Of a stretch of 64,000 nucleotides of DNA, positions 31,832-44,523 are shown one piece after another; the first letter of the stretch is position 1, and each line of letters begins with the position of its first letter. The DNA comes from Thinopyrum elongatum (Eukaryota; Streptophyta; Magnoliopsida; Poales; Poaceae), in the NCBI GenBank assembly GCA_011799875.1, contig CM022303.1, positions 546,547,368-546,611,367 of the forward strand, in the 5' to 3' direction. The translations under genes were made by a program, and so were the position numbers. A model generated the notes under the pieces. That model was given only the letters and a program-made list of their open reading frames with translations, was not told the origin of the DNA and ran no database searches.

Positions 31832-33344
31832 CAAGGACGAACTCGAGGAGGATCAAAGCCCAATGACCAGCGAGAGGAAAAAAACATTGCCATGCCCAAG
31901 TGCTACCATTTGCAAGGACTAAAACCTAAATCAAACTATTGTCTAGAGCTGAGGCACCAAGATTCCCTTCCCCAGGACCGATCGCCGGAGTGGTAGGTAG
32001 AGGGGAGGCAAATCCACCAGCTCGCGCAGATGCCTGGAGGGGATGAATTTGCAATACATGTCACTTAATTTTTTTGAACCTAACATAACCCCTTTCCATT
32101 GACTCAATAATGGAAATACAAATGTCGAATCCAGCAAGAGTTAAGGGGATGGGAAAGGAAAAAGCGTGTTCAACGCATCGCCAAGAAACCCACTGTAGGT
32201 GCTCACTATCAAAACACCCATTACAGGATGAAAACTCAATGACGCCAAACTAACCTATCAACAATTTCAAAGCTCATGCAGGAGCAAAAGGATCACCACT
32301 CACGTTGGAGCACATATGACAGCAAAACATAACAAAAGCAAACAAGAAACTAAATGAAGCCTTCAGACATGATCTTCGCAACTCCAAAGATAGAGTATCC
32401 GCCACTTATGAGGGGAAAGGAAGGAAATGCTTCTCCTGTCACACCCATGTCAAGAAGATTGACATTGTGTACTTTCGTGTTAAGTTCAGAGTTAGATCCA
32501 AAGAAGATTGGCTTGAGTGGGCTTTAATCATAGTTTACGAGAGACCACAACCTTGTCTCAAATCAACTTTCTTGTCCAAGTATGTTTGGATTTGTTCTTG
32601 GGGAATTTATTCGCGCATGCATATGTGTGCACACACATGTGCATGTGTGTGAAGGGCGGCTTGAAGATCATTTTGATGATCAGAAGAGAAAAACAATGAT
32701 AATTTTGATGCAAGATCGTTGTTTCTTTTTATGGTTTACTAAATTAGTTACATGTCTGTTGCACACATGATCATAAAAAATATTCTGTAACTATAGTTTA
32801 AATTGCAAGATTTAGGCCACCTTCGCAATGAATGGATAACAATGGAACTTTTGAGAGTTGAATTATTATATACTATAAGAAATTTTTCTGATCTAGACAA
32901 TTATTGTCCTATATTTTTAAGATTTTTGGGGCAGACTGCTTGGGAAGGGAGCAGATTACGAGAGACAATTATGAGACCTAATTGTGAATGACTATTAAGA
33001 GATAATTAATTTTCATGTTAAACATAACCTGAGTCTTTGGATCAACATACTTTGACAGTTGAGATCACATGGATATTTAGTGTTAAATACGTTTGGTGCA
33101 TGCTAGATAATAAAGCAACGTGGATCATAATATTATTGTTGTGTATGGACAAGATTGATTCCGTTTCCTCTATTCTTGTTTTTATAGAAGTATTAGTAAA
33201 CGTGCACGTGCAACACACGTCTATTTAGACTAATACATTACATTAAACTTAATATTTTAATCTATACAAGAAAACTTACCATAAATTTGAAATTTCGACA
33301 TAGTGCATAATTTTTGATTCCCAACTCGTACAAATAATTAAAGA
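31832..33344. other. Intergenic sequence, no gene
   Basis: Short unsupported ORFs only. The start is the continuation of the sequence left of 20167. A minus-strand Helitron-like 3' end may lie at 33193-33222 (hairpin ACGTGTTGCACGT type, then CTAA before host T), but no 5' end was found. Confidence 0.4.
33193..33222 (-). other. Possible Helitron 3' terminus
   Basis: Minus strand reads ACGTGTGTTGCACGTGCACG, a short spacer and CTAA, then T. This fits hairpin plus CTRR/T, but without a matching 5' end the call is weak. Confidence 0.3.
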
Positions 33345-33511
33345 TTTTTTATTAAGTTTCGCCATTAGTTGAGTCACACTACTCAATTATGCTACAAGAA
33401 GTTTCAACTACTCAAAAATGTCATCCTTCTGTTAAGTGTGTGCTCAAAAATGTCATTTGGCACTATTACTGTTAGGTCAAAGGCCATTTGAATGGGATAA
33501 TGTGACCAAAA

Positions 33512-35255
33512 TGAAGGAAATATGCCCTAGAGGCAATAATAAAGTTGTTATTTTATATTTCCTTATTCATGATAAATGTTTATTATTCATGCTAGAATTG
33601 TATTGATCGGAAACCATAATACATGTGTGAATACATAGACAAAACACCGTGTCCCTAGTAAGCCTCTACTAGACTAGCTTGTTGATCAAAGATGGTTATG
33701 GTTTCCTAACCATGGACATGAGTTGTCATTTGATAACGGGATCACATCATTAGGAGAATGATGTGATGGACAAGATCCATCCGTTAGCTTAGCATAATGA
33801 TCGTTCAGTTTTATTGCTATTGCTTTCTTCATGTCAAATACATATTCCTTCGACTATGAGATTATGCAACTCCCGGATACCGGAGGAGTGCCTTGTGTGC
33901 TATCAAACGTCACAACATAACTGGGTGATTATAAAGATGCTCTACAGGTATCTCTGAAGATATTTATTGAGTTGGCATAGATCGAGACTAGGATTTGTCA
34001 CTCCGAGTTTCGGAGAGGTATCTCTGGGCCCTCTCGGTAATACACATCATAAGCTTGCAAACAAACAACTAAGGAGTTGGTGATGAGGTGATGTATTACG
34101 GAACAAGTAAAGAGACTTGCCGGTAACGAGATTGAACTAGGTATGAAGATACCGACGATCGAATCTTAGGCAAGTAACATACCGATGGACAAAGGGAATT
34201 ACGTATGTTATCATAACGGTTCGACCGATAAAGATCTTCGTAGAATATGTAGGAGACAATATGAGCATCCAGGTTCCGCTATTGGTTATTGACCGGAGAG
34301 GTATCTCGGTCATGTCTACATAGTTCTCGAACCCGTAGGGTCCGCACGCTTAACGTTCGTTGACGATATAGTATTATATGAGTTATGTGATTTGGTGACC
34401 GAATGTTGTTCGGAGTCCCGGATGAGATCACGGACATGACGAGGAGTCTCAAAATGGTCGAGGGGTAAAGATTGATATATAGGACGATAGTATTCGGACT
34501 CCGGAAGTGTTTCAGGGGTCACCGGGTACTTATCGGGTCACCGGAAGGGGTTCCGGGCACCCCTGGCAAAAGATATGGGCCTTATGGGCCAAGAGGGGAA
34601 ACACGCCAGCCACAAGGGGCTGGTGCGCCCCACATATGGGCCAGCCAAGGTCGAGAAGGAAAGGAAAGAAAGGGAATAGGATTCCCCCTTCCTTCCACCT
34701 CTCCCCCATTTCCTTCCCCCTCCGGCAAATAAGGCAGGGGGCGCCAGCCATGGGGAGACCCCAAGTAGGATTCGGCCTACTTGGGCGCCTCCTGGCTGCC
34801 TCCCCTCTCTCTCCCACCTATATATATGTGGGGGGCGCCCCTAGCACACACCAGACAATTGCCTAGCCATGTGCGGCGCCCCCTCCACCGTTTACACCCC
34901 CGGTCATATTTTCGTAGTGCTTAGGCGAAGCCCTGCGGAGATCACTTCACCATCACCGTCACCACGCCGTCGTGCTGACGGAACTCATCTACTACCTTGA
35001 CGTCTTGCTGGATCAAGAAGGCGAGGGACGTAACCGAGCTGAACATGTGCAGAACTCGGAAGTGCCGTACGTTCGGTACTCGATCGGTGGAACATGAAGA
35101 AAGTTCGACTACATCAACCGCGTTGTGAAACGCTTCCGCTTACGGTCTACGAGGGTACGTAGGCACACTCTCCCCCTCGTTGTTATGCATCTCCATGGAT
35201 AGATCATTGCATGTGCATAGAAATATTTTTGTTTTCCATGCAACGATTCCCAACA
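33512..35255 (+). repeat. Copia 2 5' LTR
   Basis: 1744 bp, TGAAGGAAATATGCCC to CCCAACA. A TATA-like TATATATATG lies at about 34820-34829 near the end of the U3-like part. Confidence 0.92.
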
Positions 35256-35256
35256 G

Positions 35257-35270
35257 TGGCATCATGAGCC
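35257..35270 (+). other. Copia 2 primer binding site
   Basis: TGGCATCATGAGCC, a variant of the initiator tRNA-Met site TGGTATCAGAGC, one base inside the LTR. Confidence 0.75.
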
Positions 35271-36494
35271 AGGTCTATGCGTAGATGATATGCACAAGTA
35301 GAACACAAAGAGTTGTGGGCAGTGATAGTCATACTGCTTACCACCAATGTCTTATTTTGATTCGGCGGTATTGTGGGATGAAGCGGCCCGGACCAACCTT
35401 ACATGTCCACGCACATGAGACCGGTTCCACCGACTGACATGCAACTAGTTTTGCATAAAGGTGGCTGGCGGGTGTCTGTTTCTCCTACTTTAGTTGAATT
35501 GAATTTGACTATGGCCGGTCCTTGAAGAAGGTTAAAACAGCAAACTTGACGAATCACCGTTGTGGTTTTTGCCGTAGGTAAGAACGGTTCTTGCTAGAAG
35601 CCCGTAGCAGCCACGTAAAACTTGCAATAACAAAGTAGAGGACGTCTAACTTGTTTTTGCAGGGCATGTTGTGATGTGATATGGTCAAGACATGATGTGA
35701 TATACATTATTGTATGAGATGATCATGTTTTGTAAAAGTTATCGGCAACCGACAGGAGCCTTATGGTTGTCTCTTTATTGTATGAAATGCAAACGCCATG
35801 TAATTGCTTTACTTTATCACTATGCATTAGCAATAGTTGTAGAAGCAATAGTTGGCGAGACGACCATGACGCAATGATGGAGATCAAGGTGGCGAGCCGG
35901 TGACAATGGAGATCATGACGATGCTTTGGAGATGGAGATCAAAAGCACGAGATGATGATGGCCATATCATGTCACATATTTTGATTGCATGTGATGTTTA
36001 TCTTTTATGCATCTTATTTTGCTTAGTACGGCGGTAGCATTATAAGATGATCCATTCACTAAATTTCAAGGTAAAAGTGTTCTCCCTAAGTATGCACCAT
36101 TGCTACAGTTTGTCGTGTTGAGACACCACATGATGATCAGGTGTGATAGACTCTACGTTCACATACAACGGGTGCAAGACAGTTTTGCACATGCGGAATA
36201 CTTGGGTTAAACTTGACGAGCCTAGCATGTACAGACATGGCCTCGGAACACTGGAGACCGAAAGGTCGAACGTGAATCATATAGTAGATATGATCAACAT
36301 AGAGATGTTCACCATTGATGATTACTCCATCTCACATGATGATCAGACATGGATTAGTTGATTTGGATCACGTATCATTTGGATGACTTGAGGGATGTCT
36401 ATCTAAGTGGGAGTTCTGAAGTAATTTGATTAATTGAACTTAATATGTCATGAACTTAGTCCTGATAGTATTTGCGTATCTATGTTGTAGATCA
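35271..36494 (+). other. Copia 2 untranslated leader
   Basis: 1.2 kb between PBS and the gag-pol start codon, without a supported ORF. Long leaders that carry packaging signals are normal for plant Copia elements. Confidence 0.6.
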
Positions 36495-37866
36495 ATGGCC
36501 CATGCTACCGTTCCCCTGAATTTTAATGCGTTCCTAGAGAAAGCTAAGTTGAAAGATGATGGTAGCAACTACACGGACTGGGTCCGTAACTTGAGGATTA
36601 TCCTCATTGCTGCACAGAAGAATTATGTCCTTGATGCACCGCTAGGTGACAAGCCCCCCCCCCCCACTAATGTAGACGCTTTGAACATCTGGCAGACACG
36701 GTCTGATGACTACTCTATAGTTCAGTGTGCCATGCTTTACGGCTTAGAACCGGGACTTCAAAGACGTTTTGAACGTCATGGAGCATATGAGATGTTCCAA
36801 GAGTTGAAGTTAATATTTCAAGCAAATGCCCGGGTTGAGAGATATGAAGTCTCCAACAAGTTCAATAGCTGCAAGTTGGAGGAGAATAGTTCTGTCAGTG
36901 AACACATACTCAAAATGTCTGGGTATTATAATCACTTGACTCAGCTGGGAGTTGATCTTCCAGTTGATTGTGTCATTGACAGAGTTCTTCAATCACTGCC
37001 ACCAAGCTACAAAGGCTTCGTGATGAACTATAATATGCAAGGGATGAACAAAACAATTCCCGAGCTCTTCGCAATGCTTAAGGCTGCGGAGGTAGAAATC
37101 AAGAAGGAGCATCAAGTGTTGATGGTTAACAAGACCACTAGTTTCAAGAAAAAGGGCAAGGGAAAGAAGGGGAACTTCAAGAAGAATGGCAAGCAAGTTG
37201 CCACTCCCGGGAAGAAGCCCAAAGCTGGACCCAAGCCTGAAATTGAGTGCTTCTACTGCAAAGGGACAGGTCACTGGAAGCGGAACGGCCCCAAGTATTT
37301 CGCGGATAAGAAGGATGGCAAAGTGAACAAAGTTATATTTGATATACATGTTATTGATGTGTATCTTACTAATGCTTGTAGTAGCGCCTGGGTATTTGAT
37401 ACTGGTTCGGTTGCTCATATTTGTAACTCGAAACAGGAGCTACGGATTAAACGAAGATTGGCTAAGGACGAGGTGACAATGCGCGTCGGGAATGGTTCCA
37501 AGGTCGATGTGATCGCCGTCGGCACGCTACCTCTACATCTACCTTCGGGATTAGTTTTAGACCTGAATAATTGTTATTTGGTGCCAGCGTTGAGCATGAA
37601 CATTATATCTGGATCTTTTTTAGTGCGAGATGGTTATTCATTTAAATCAGAGAATAATGGTTGTTCTATTTATATGAGTAATATCTTTTATGGTCATGCA
37701 CCCTTGAAGAGTGGTCTATTCTTGTTGAATCTCGATTGTAGTGATACACATATTCATAATATTGATGCCAAAAGATGCAAAGTTGATAATGATAGTGCAA
37801 CATATTTGTGGCACTGCCGTTTAGGTCATATTGGTGTAAAGCACATGAAGAAACTCCATGCAGATG
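36495..37866 (+). pseudogene. Copia 2 gag-pol, 5' part (Gag, zinc knuckle, protease, start of integrase)
   Basis: Starts at MAHATVPLNFNAFLEKAKL. The frame is open from 36450, but this ATG begins the conserved Gag. Gag (about residues 1-240) is followed by a Lys-rich stretch and a zinc knuckle at 37248-37289, CFYCKGTGHWKRNG. Its last cysteine codon is GGC (Gly), so the CCHC motif is broken. The aspartic protease active site WVFDTGS lies at about 37390-37409. The GAG-pre-integrase HHCC block begins (LWHCRLGHIGVKHMKKLH) and is cut by the solo LTR insertion, whose target duplication AGATG is 37862-37866. The C-run at 36653-36665 encodes Pro residues. Confidence 0.9.
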
Positions 37867-40800
37867 TGTGACGCCCCCGGCTTAATCGTGCACTAATCAT
37901 ACACGCAAATGCACACGATCAAGCCTAAGGACTCACGGGAAGATATCACAACACAACTCTAAAACATAAATAAAGTCATACAAGCTTTATATTACAAGCC
38001 AGGGGCCTCGAGGGCTTGAATACATAAGCTTGCATACAAGCATCAGCGGAAGCATCAGATATCTGAGTACAGATATAAAAGAAAACATAGATAAGGCCTT
38101 TAGAAAGGCGGGGCAAAAGAAAACACTACGATCGAAAGGCGCAGGCCTCCTGCCTAGGACCCTCCGAACCTACTCCTGGTCGTCGGACAACTCGTAGTAG
38201 TATCCACCCTCGGGGTAGTAGTAGCGATCGTCGGCGTGGGCAGCTGTATCCGGGGCTCCGTCATCTGGTTGCATCAAAAGGATATGGGGGAAAAAGAAAG
38301 CAAAGCAACCGTGAGTACTCATCCGAAGTACTCAGCAAGCAAGGATCTACACTACATATGCAACATTATCAAAGGGAGGCTGTATATGTGGACTGGGCTG
38401 CAGAAATGCCAGGATAGAGGGGAAAACCTAGTCCTATCGAAGACTAGCATCTTCAGTGGTCTTGCAGCAATAGAAGAGAGTAGAACAGTACAATATAATG
38501 TAGCAGTATCATTAAGTCTCAACCTAACCCAGAGATCCTTTCTCGACTCCCTGCGAGAAAGCAATCCCAGAGCCATACTCATCACAAATGACCAGTTACA
38601 GTTGTATCGATTGGGATACAACTCCGAGTGTCCGTTACCGAGGATCCGGCTATGCATAGATTAGTTCTTCCCTGCAGGGGTGCACCAACTTACCCACCAC
38701 GCTCGCTTAACTCCGGCCGGACACACTTTTCCGGGTCATGCCCGACCTCGGCCAAACGACACACCGTAGCCCTACCTAGAGCTCAGCAGAGAGGTCCCCG
38801 CCGGTCTACAACCTAAGCACTCAGGGGTCTTGGGCCATCGCCCTGTGCTCTCCGGGTCGTTGCGAGCAGGGTGGATACCAGTGCCAACGGCACGATCCGA
38901 CCCGACCGCAATGCTGAACTGGACGTCTGACAAAGCTTTCGGCTAATGCATACGATGCAGAGTACCCATATTTATTCCCGCGTGATGGTTAGTGCTATCG
39001 GGCCAAAGGCCCACTCAGATCAAATATCCAAATCGTAGGGTGTTGGTAGTGCGGTAACGAGCAGAGACTCACGATCGATGTGACCCCGTCGCCCCATCTC
39101 GAGGACTTGTGGCAAGGGCCAAGAATGCCCGGCCATGCCTTGTATTCTCACTCGGGCACCATCTAGGTCAACCCGTCTCGCAAAAGACTGTTGGGAACTC
39201 AGGTCCACCTCTACTGGGAGGTACCGCCTGTCCCTCCAGTCCTGCAGTAAAGTAACTCCCTCGGGTCCCCCTCGGGGCCGGCCCGTTTCTAATAGGGTTC
39301 AGGGGTAAAGTCACAATAACCGTGTGTCCATAACATCAGGGGAATCCGAGGTGTCACCCTCGTTGGATTCCTACTCGATGTATCTGTCAAGGTGAACTCA
39401 GAGGAATCACCCTCGAGGTTCACACTTGAAGTGTTGAACGACAATGTCGTTATCGGAAGTGGTGAAGGAGGAATCACCCTCGATGACCACGACCGAATAG
39501 CTACTCTACAGAGTTAACATCAGAAGTGCTACAGGAGGTTTCACCCTCGGCACTCGATAGTAACGCTGCAGTGTTGTTACAACTAGGGGGGTGATGTGCG
39601 GTGCCGGGGTCTGGTCTTCAATCCCATTGATCGGGTCTTTGGATAATCCAGCGGGGCAGTCGGGATAAGTGGGGTCACTGATAGGTCTCTACCCAGCCTA
39701 TACTAAGCAGTTTAGGATAAGCAGGTAAGGTATCAATAGCAAGTTACAATAAACAGGCTATGCATCAGAATAGGTAAAGCAGTAGCAGCAGCAATTCTAA
39801 TGCAAGCATGAGAGAGAAAGAATAGGCAGTATCGGTATGCTCAAAAAGGGGGTGCTTGCCTGGTTGCTCGGCGGCAAGGGCAAGGTTGTCAACGGTGTCT
39901 TCGGTATCCGGAGCTGCGTCGGTCTTGGGGATTACGTCGGTACTGGGATCTACCGAGAGAGAAGAGGGGGAGGAAACAGATAAATACACAGCAAACATAT
40001 GCAACATAGAATATAACAAGGCAATACGCGGTGCCAGGGGTGATCTAACGCAGGGATATGTGATACCGGCGAAGGGGGAAAACATCCGGGAAAGTATCCC
40101 CGGTGTTTGGCATTTTCGGACAGATGACCGGAGGGGAACGGTTCCATGTTCGCTATGCTAGGGATGCGTGACGGACGAACGGACTACGTATTCAGATTCG
40201 TCTCGTCGTTCTGAGCAACTTTCATGTATAAAACTTTTTCATCCGAGTTACGGATTATTTTATATGATTTCTGAAAGTTTATTTGAATTTCTAGAATTAC
40301 TGGATTTAATTTTAAATCAAAATTATATTAATATTAAAAGCTATGGGTACAGAGAGTGTGTACACAGGGATGTGTATGTGTGGCTGACAGTGGGGCCCCA
40401 CTGCTGAGTCAGCAGTTGACCCAGTCGACCTTATCCAAAAGAATAGTGCACTGGGTCCCCCATGTCATAGGCAGTTAGGTTAACTAAAACTTATCCTTTT
40501 AAACAGTACATGGGTCCCACATGTAATAGACTCAGGTTTTATTCAAAGAGCTGTTTAGTTATTCTTAATTAGCTGGGGCCCATATGTCATAGTGACAGGG
40601 GCAACTAATAGGCTAATTAGTGCCCCTAATTAATCAGACACGTCAGCTGGCCAGAGGTAACCACCGACGACGTCCAGGCGCGATGGAGGAGCATCGGGTG
40701 ATGGTTCGGCGAGTCGAGCACAGCTACGAGTAGTTGTGGCTTGGCCGCATCCACTGGTGGATGAGTTGGGACCTGGGGTGGCCGGAGAAGGCCACAACGA

Positions 40801-41873
40801 CGATGGCCATCGACGGCGACGTCACGGGTTCAACGGGGCTGCGGCGAGCGGTGTAGGGCACGGCCAGGCACGCGCGGGCGCGCGCGCTTGAGGGCGCAGG
40901 CCGCTGACAGGGGTGGACTGGGCGATGCAGGGCGCGGGTGGTGCACGGCCCTGCGAGGCGCGGTCGGCGTTGAGCTAGCGGGGCGCGAGCTGCGGGCGGT
41001 TGCAGCGTGGATGAGCGCGAGCGGGAGCGCGGGCCGGTGTGCGAGCTGGTGCGCGTGGGGGGGCGAAGGGGGAGAGGCAAAGGGGGGGGCGCGAGCGCGG
41101 CGGTGACGCTCACATTCGTCGCCGGGGATCGGGGGCCGGCGAGGCTCGGGTAGCCGTTGAGGGGGAGGAGAGGAGGGGGGGGCGAGGGGGGCGGCGGGGC
41201 GGCGGAGCGGGGGGCGGTGGGGGCGGGCGGGCGTAGGTCAGGATCCGATCGCGTTGGGAGGTGGGGAGTGGGGGAACGAGTGGGGAGTGAGGCAGGGGGT
41301 GCGGTAGGGTTAGGGTTTGGGTGCGGGCTTATAGGCCAGCGGGGGGGGGGAAGATGGGCCGGCTAGCTGGGCCTGTTGGCCCAGTTGGGCCAGGGGGGGT
41401 TGCCTTTTCTTTTTTACTTTGATTTAGCTTTTCTGTTTTCTGTTTTTCTTTTCTGTCTTTTGCAAAATTATGTGGCCTCAATTATAGTTTTGTAAAATAA
41501 GTAGCTTTGCCCAATAAATATAGTGCAATATTTAACACTGATAGAAAAATGGTTTGGAGTCCATATGTTTTCATTTGGATTTTATTTAATTGAAAAAGGG
41601 TTAAATAACTCTGTTTTGTGGTTGTTAGAGTCACGTAATTTATTTAGTATATGTTGAATATAATTTTAGAATTGTCTCTGGATTATTTACAATATTATGA
41701 ACAATTTAGTTTTCAAATTTGAACAACTTTTATTTTCACTTTTAGTTTGAATTTCCATTTGAATTGGAACTTGACAAGAGATATGATACTAATGATGATT
41801 AAGCACTATTGATCATGATGACATGGCATAATCAAAAGGGTGATTACTGTAACTGAATACATGGGGTGTTACA
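37867..41873. mobile_element. ~4.0 kb solo LTR (copy B), same family as copy A
   Basis: Starts TGTGACGCCCCCGGCTTAAT and ends ACATGGGGTGTTACA, with target duplication AGATG (37862-37866 and 41874-41878). It aligns with copy A over its length in the same orientation, with many small differences (for example the ACTCCTGGTCGTCG block and the CCCTGCAGGGGTGCACCA block). It has no internal domains. It is inserted in the integrase zinc finger of Copia 2, so it is younger than that element. It holds four TCACCCTCG motifs at 39353-39552 and a GC-rich block (40700-41400) with fortuitous ORFs. Confidence 0.88.
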
Positions 41874-41878
41874 AGATG

Positions 41879-44490
41879 GGCATTTGGAATCACTTGATTA
41901 TGAATCATTTGATACTTGCGAACCATGCCTCATGGGCAAGATGACTAAAACTCCATTCTCCGGAACAATGGAGCGAGCTAATGACTTATTGGAGATAATA
42001 CATACCGATGTATGCGGTCCGATGAGTGTTGAGGCACGCGGCGGGTATCGTTATTTTCTGACCTTCACAGATGATTTGAGCAGATATGGGTATATTTACT
42101 TAATGAAACACAAGTCTGAAACATTTGAAAAGTTCAAAGAATTTCAGAGTGAAGTGGAGAATAATCGTAACAAGAAAATAAAGTTTCTGCGATCTGATCA
42201 CGGAGGCAAATATTTGAGTTACGAGTTTGGCCTTCATTTAAAACATTGTGGAATAGTTTCACAACTCACGCCACCTGGAACACGACATCGTAATGGTGTG
42301 TCCGAACGTCGTAACCGTACTTTATTAGATATGGTGCGATCTATGATGTCTCTTACCGATTTACCACTATTGTTTTGGGGTTATGCATTAGAGACAGCTG
42401 CATTCACGTTAAATAGGGCACCGTCTAAATCCATTGAGATGACACCGTATGAACTATGGTTTGGCAAGAAACCTAAGCTGTCGTTTCTTAAAGTTTGGGG
42501 ATGCGACGCTTATGTCAAAAGGCTCCAGCCTGATAAGCTCGAACCTAAATCGGAGAAGTGCGTCTTCATACGATACCCTAAAGAAACAATTGGGTACACC
42601 TTCTACCACAGATCCGAAGGTAAGATCTTTGTTGCCAAGAATGGAACCTTTCTAGAGAAGGAGTTTCTCTCGAAAGAAGTGAGTGGGAGGAAAGTAGAAC
42701 TTGATGAGGTAATTGTACCTTCTCTCGAATTGGAAAGTAGCACATCATAGAAAACCATTCCTGTGATGCCTACACCAACTAGAGAGGAAGCTAATGATGA
42801 TGATCATGAAACTTTGGATCAAGTTACTACAGAACTTCGTACGTCAACCAGAACACGATCCGCACCAGAGTGGTACGGAAATCCTGTACTGGAAGTCATG
42901 TTACTAGACCAAGGCAAACCTACGAACTATGAAGAAGCTATGATGAGCCCAGATTCCGACAGATGGCTTGAGGCCATGAAATCTGAGATAGGATCCATGT
43001 ATGAGAACAAAGTATGGACTTTGGTGGATTTGCCCGATGATCGGCAAGCCATAGAAAATAAATGGATCTTCAAGAAGAAGACTGACGCTGATGGTAATGT
43101 TACTGTCTATAAAGCTCGACTTGTCACAAAAGGTTTTCGACAAGTTCAAGGGGTTTACTACGATGAGACTTTCTCACCCGTAGCGATGCTTAAGTCCGTC
43201 CGAATCATGTTAGCAATTGCCGCATTTTATGATTATGAAATCTGGCAAATGGACATCAAAACTGCATTCCTTAATGGATTTCTTAAGGAAGAATTGTATA
43301 TGATGCAACCAGAAGGTTTTGTTGATCCTAAAGGTGCTAACAAAATGTGCAAGCTCCAGCGATCCATCTATGGACTGGTGCAAGCATCTCGGAGTTGGAA
43401 TATACACTTTGATGAGGTGATCAAAGCATATGGTTTTATACAGACTTTCGGTGAAGCCTGTATTTACAAGAAAGTGAGTGGGAGCTCTGTAGCATTTCTG
43501 ATATTATATGTGGATGACATATTGTTGATTGGAAATGATATAGAATTTCTGGATAGCATAAAGGGATACTTGAATAAGAATTTTTCAATGAAAGACCTCG
43601 GTGAAGCTGCTTATATATTGGGCATCAAGATCTATAGGGATAGATCGAGACACATAATAGGACTTTCACAAAGCACATACGTTAATAAAGTTTTGAAGAA
43701 GTTCAAAATGGATCAGTCAAAGAAAGGGTTCTTGCCTGTGTTGCAAGGAGTGAAGTTGAGTAAGACTCAATGCCCGACCACTGCAGAAGATAGAGAGAAA
43801 ATGAAAGTCATTCCCTATGCTTCAGCCATAGGTTCTATCATGTATGCTATGCTGTGTACCAGACCTGATGTGTGCCTTGCCATAAGTCTGGCAGGGAGGT
43901 ACCAAAGTAATCCAGGAGTGGATCACTGGACAGCGGTCAAGAACATCCTGAAGTACCTGAAAAGGACCAAGGATATGTTTCTCGTTTATGGAGGTGACAA
44001 AGAGCTCGTCGTAAATGGTTACGTCGATGCTAGCTTTGACACTGATCCGGATGACTCTAAGTCACAAACCGGATACGTTTTTATATTGAATGGTGGAGCT
44101 GTCAGCTGGTGCAGTTCCAAGCAGAGCGTTGTGGTGGGATCTATGTGTGAAGTGGAGTACATAGCTGCTTCGGAAGCAGCAAATGAAGGAGTCTGGATGA
44201 AGGAGTTCATATCCGATCTAGGTGTAATACCTAGTGCATCGGATCCAATGAAAATCTTTTGTGACAACACTGTTGCAATAGCCTTGGCGAAGGAATCCAG
44301 GTTTCACAATAGAACCTAACACATCAAGAGATGCTTCAACTCCATTCGTGAACAAGTCAAGGATGGAGACATAGAAATTTGCAAGATACATACGGATCTG
44401 AATGTAGCAGACCCGTTGACTAAGCCTCTTCCACGAGCAAAACATGATCAGCACCAAGACTCCATGGGTGTTAGAATCATTACAATGTAA
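41879..44490 (+). pseudogene. Copia 2 pol, 3' part (integrase, reverse transcriptase, RNase H)
   Basis: Continues the frame after the solo LTR. The second half of the HHCC finger is CEPCLMGK. The integrase core has its three acids: D at 42007 (IHTDVCGP), D at 42196 (RSDHGGK) and E at 42304 (GVSERRNRT). The frame stops at TAG 42748-42750. Reverse transcriptase follows from about 42950 (NKWIFKKK..ARLVTKGF, DIKTAFLNG) with the catalytic YVDD at 43507-43518. RNase H follows (VDASFDTDPDD, SQTGYVF, then FCDNTVAIALAK). A second nonsense codon, TAA at 44317-44319, precedes HIKRCF and the conserved tail VADPLTKPL. The normal end is TAA 44488-44490. Confidence 0.92.
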
Positions 44491-44510
44491 TCTAGATTAT
44501 TGACTCTAGT

Positions 44511-44523
44511 GCAAGTGGGAGAC
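44511..44523 (+). other. Copia 2 polypurine tract
   Basis: GCAAGTGGGAGAC directly before the 3' LTR, of the usual Copia type and similar to that of Copia 1. Confidence 0.8.

Noticed and set aside
34472..34866. ORFs in Copia 2 LTRs (also 45484-45935)
   Set aside because: Short overlapping frames on both strands in the U3/R region of the LTR, not conserved in length between the two LTRs.
36653..36665. Possible frameshift at the poly-C run in Copia 2 gag
   Set aside because: The frame stays open through the run and encodes Pro as expected, so no lesion is needed.
40724..41366. GC-rich ORFs in solo LTR B
   Set aside because: Same reason; Gly/Arg-rich low complexity translation in a G-run region.
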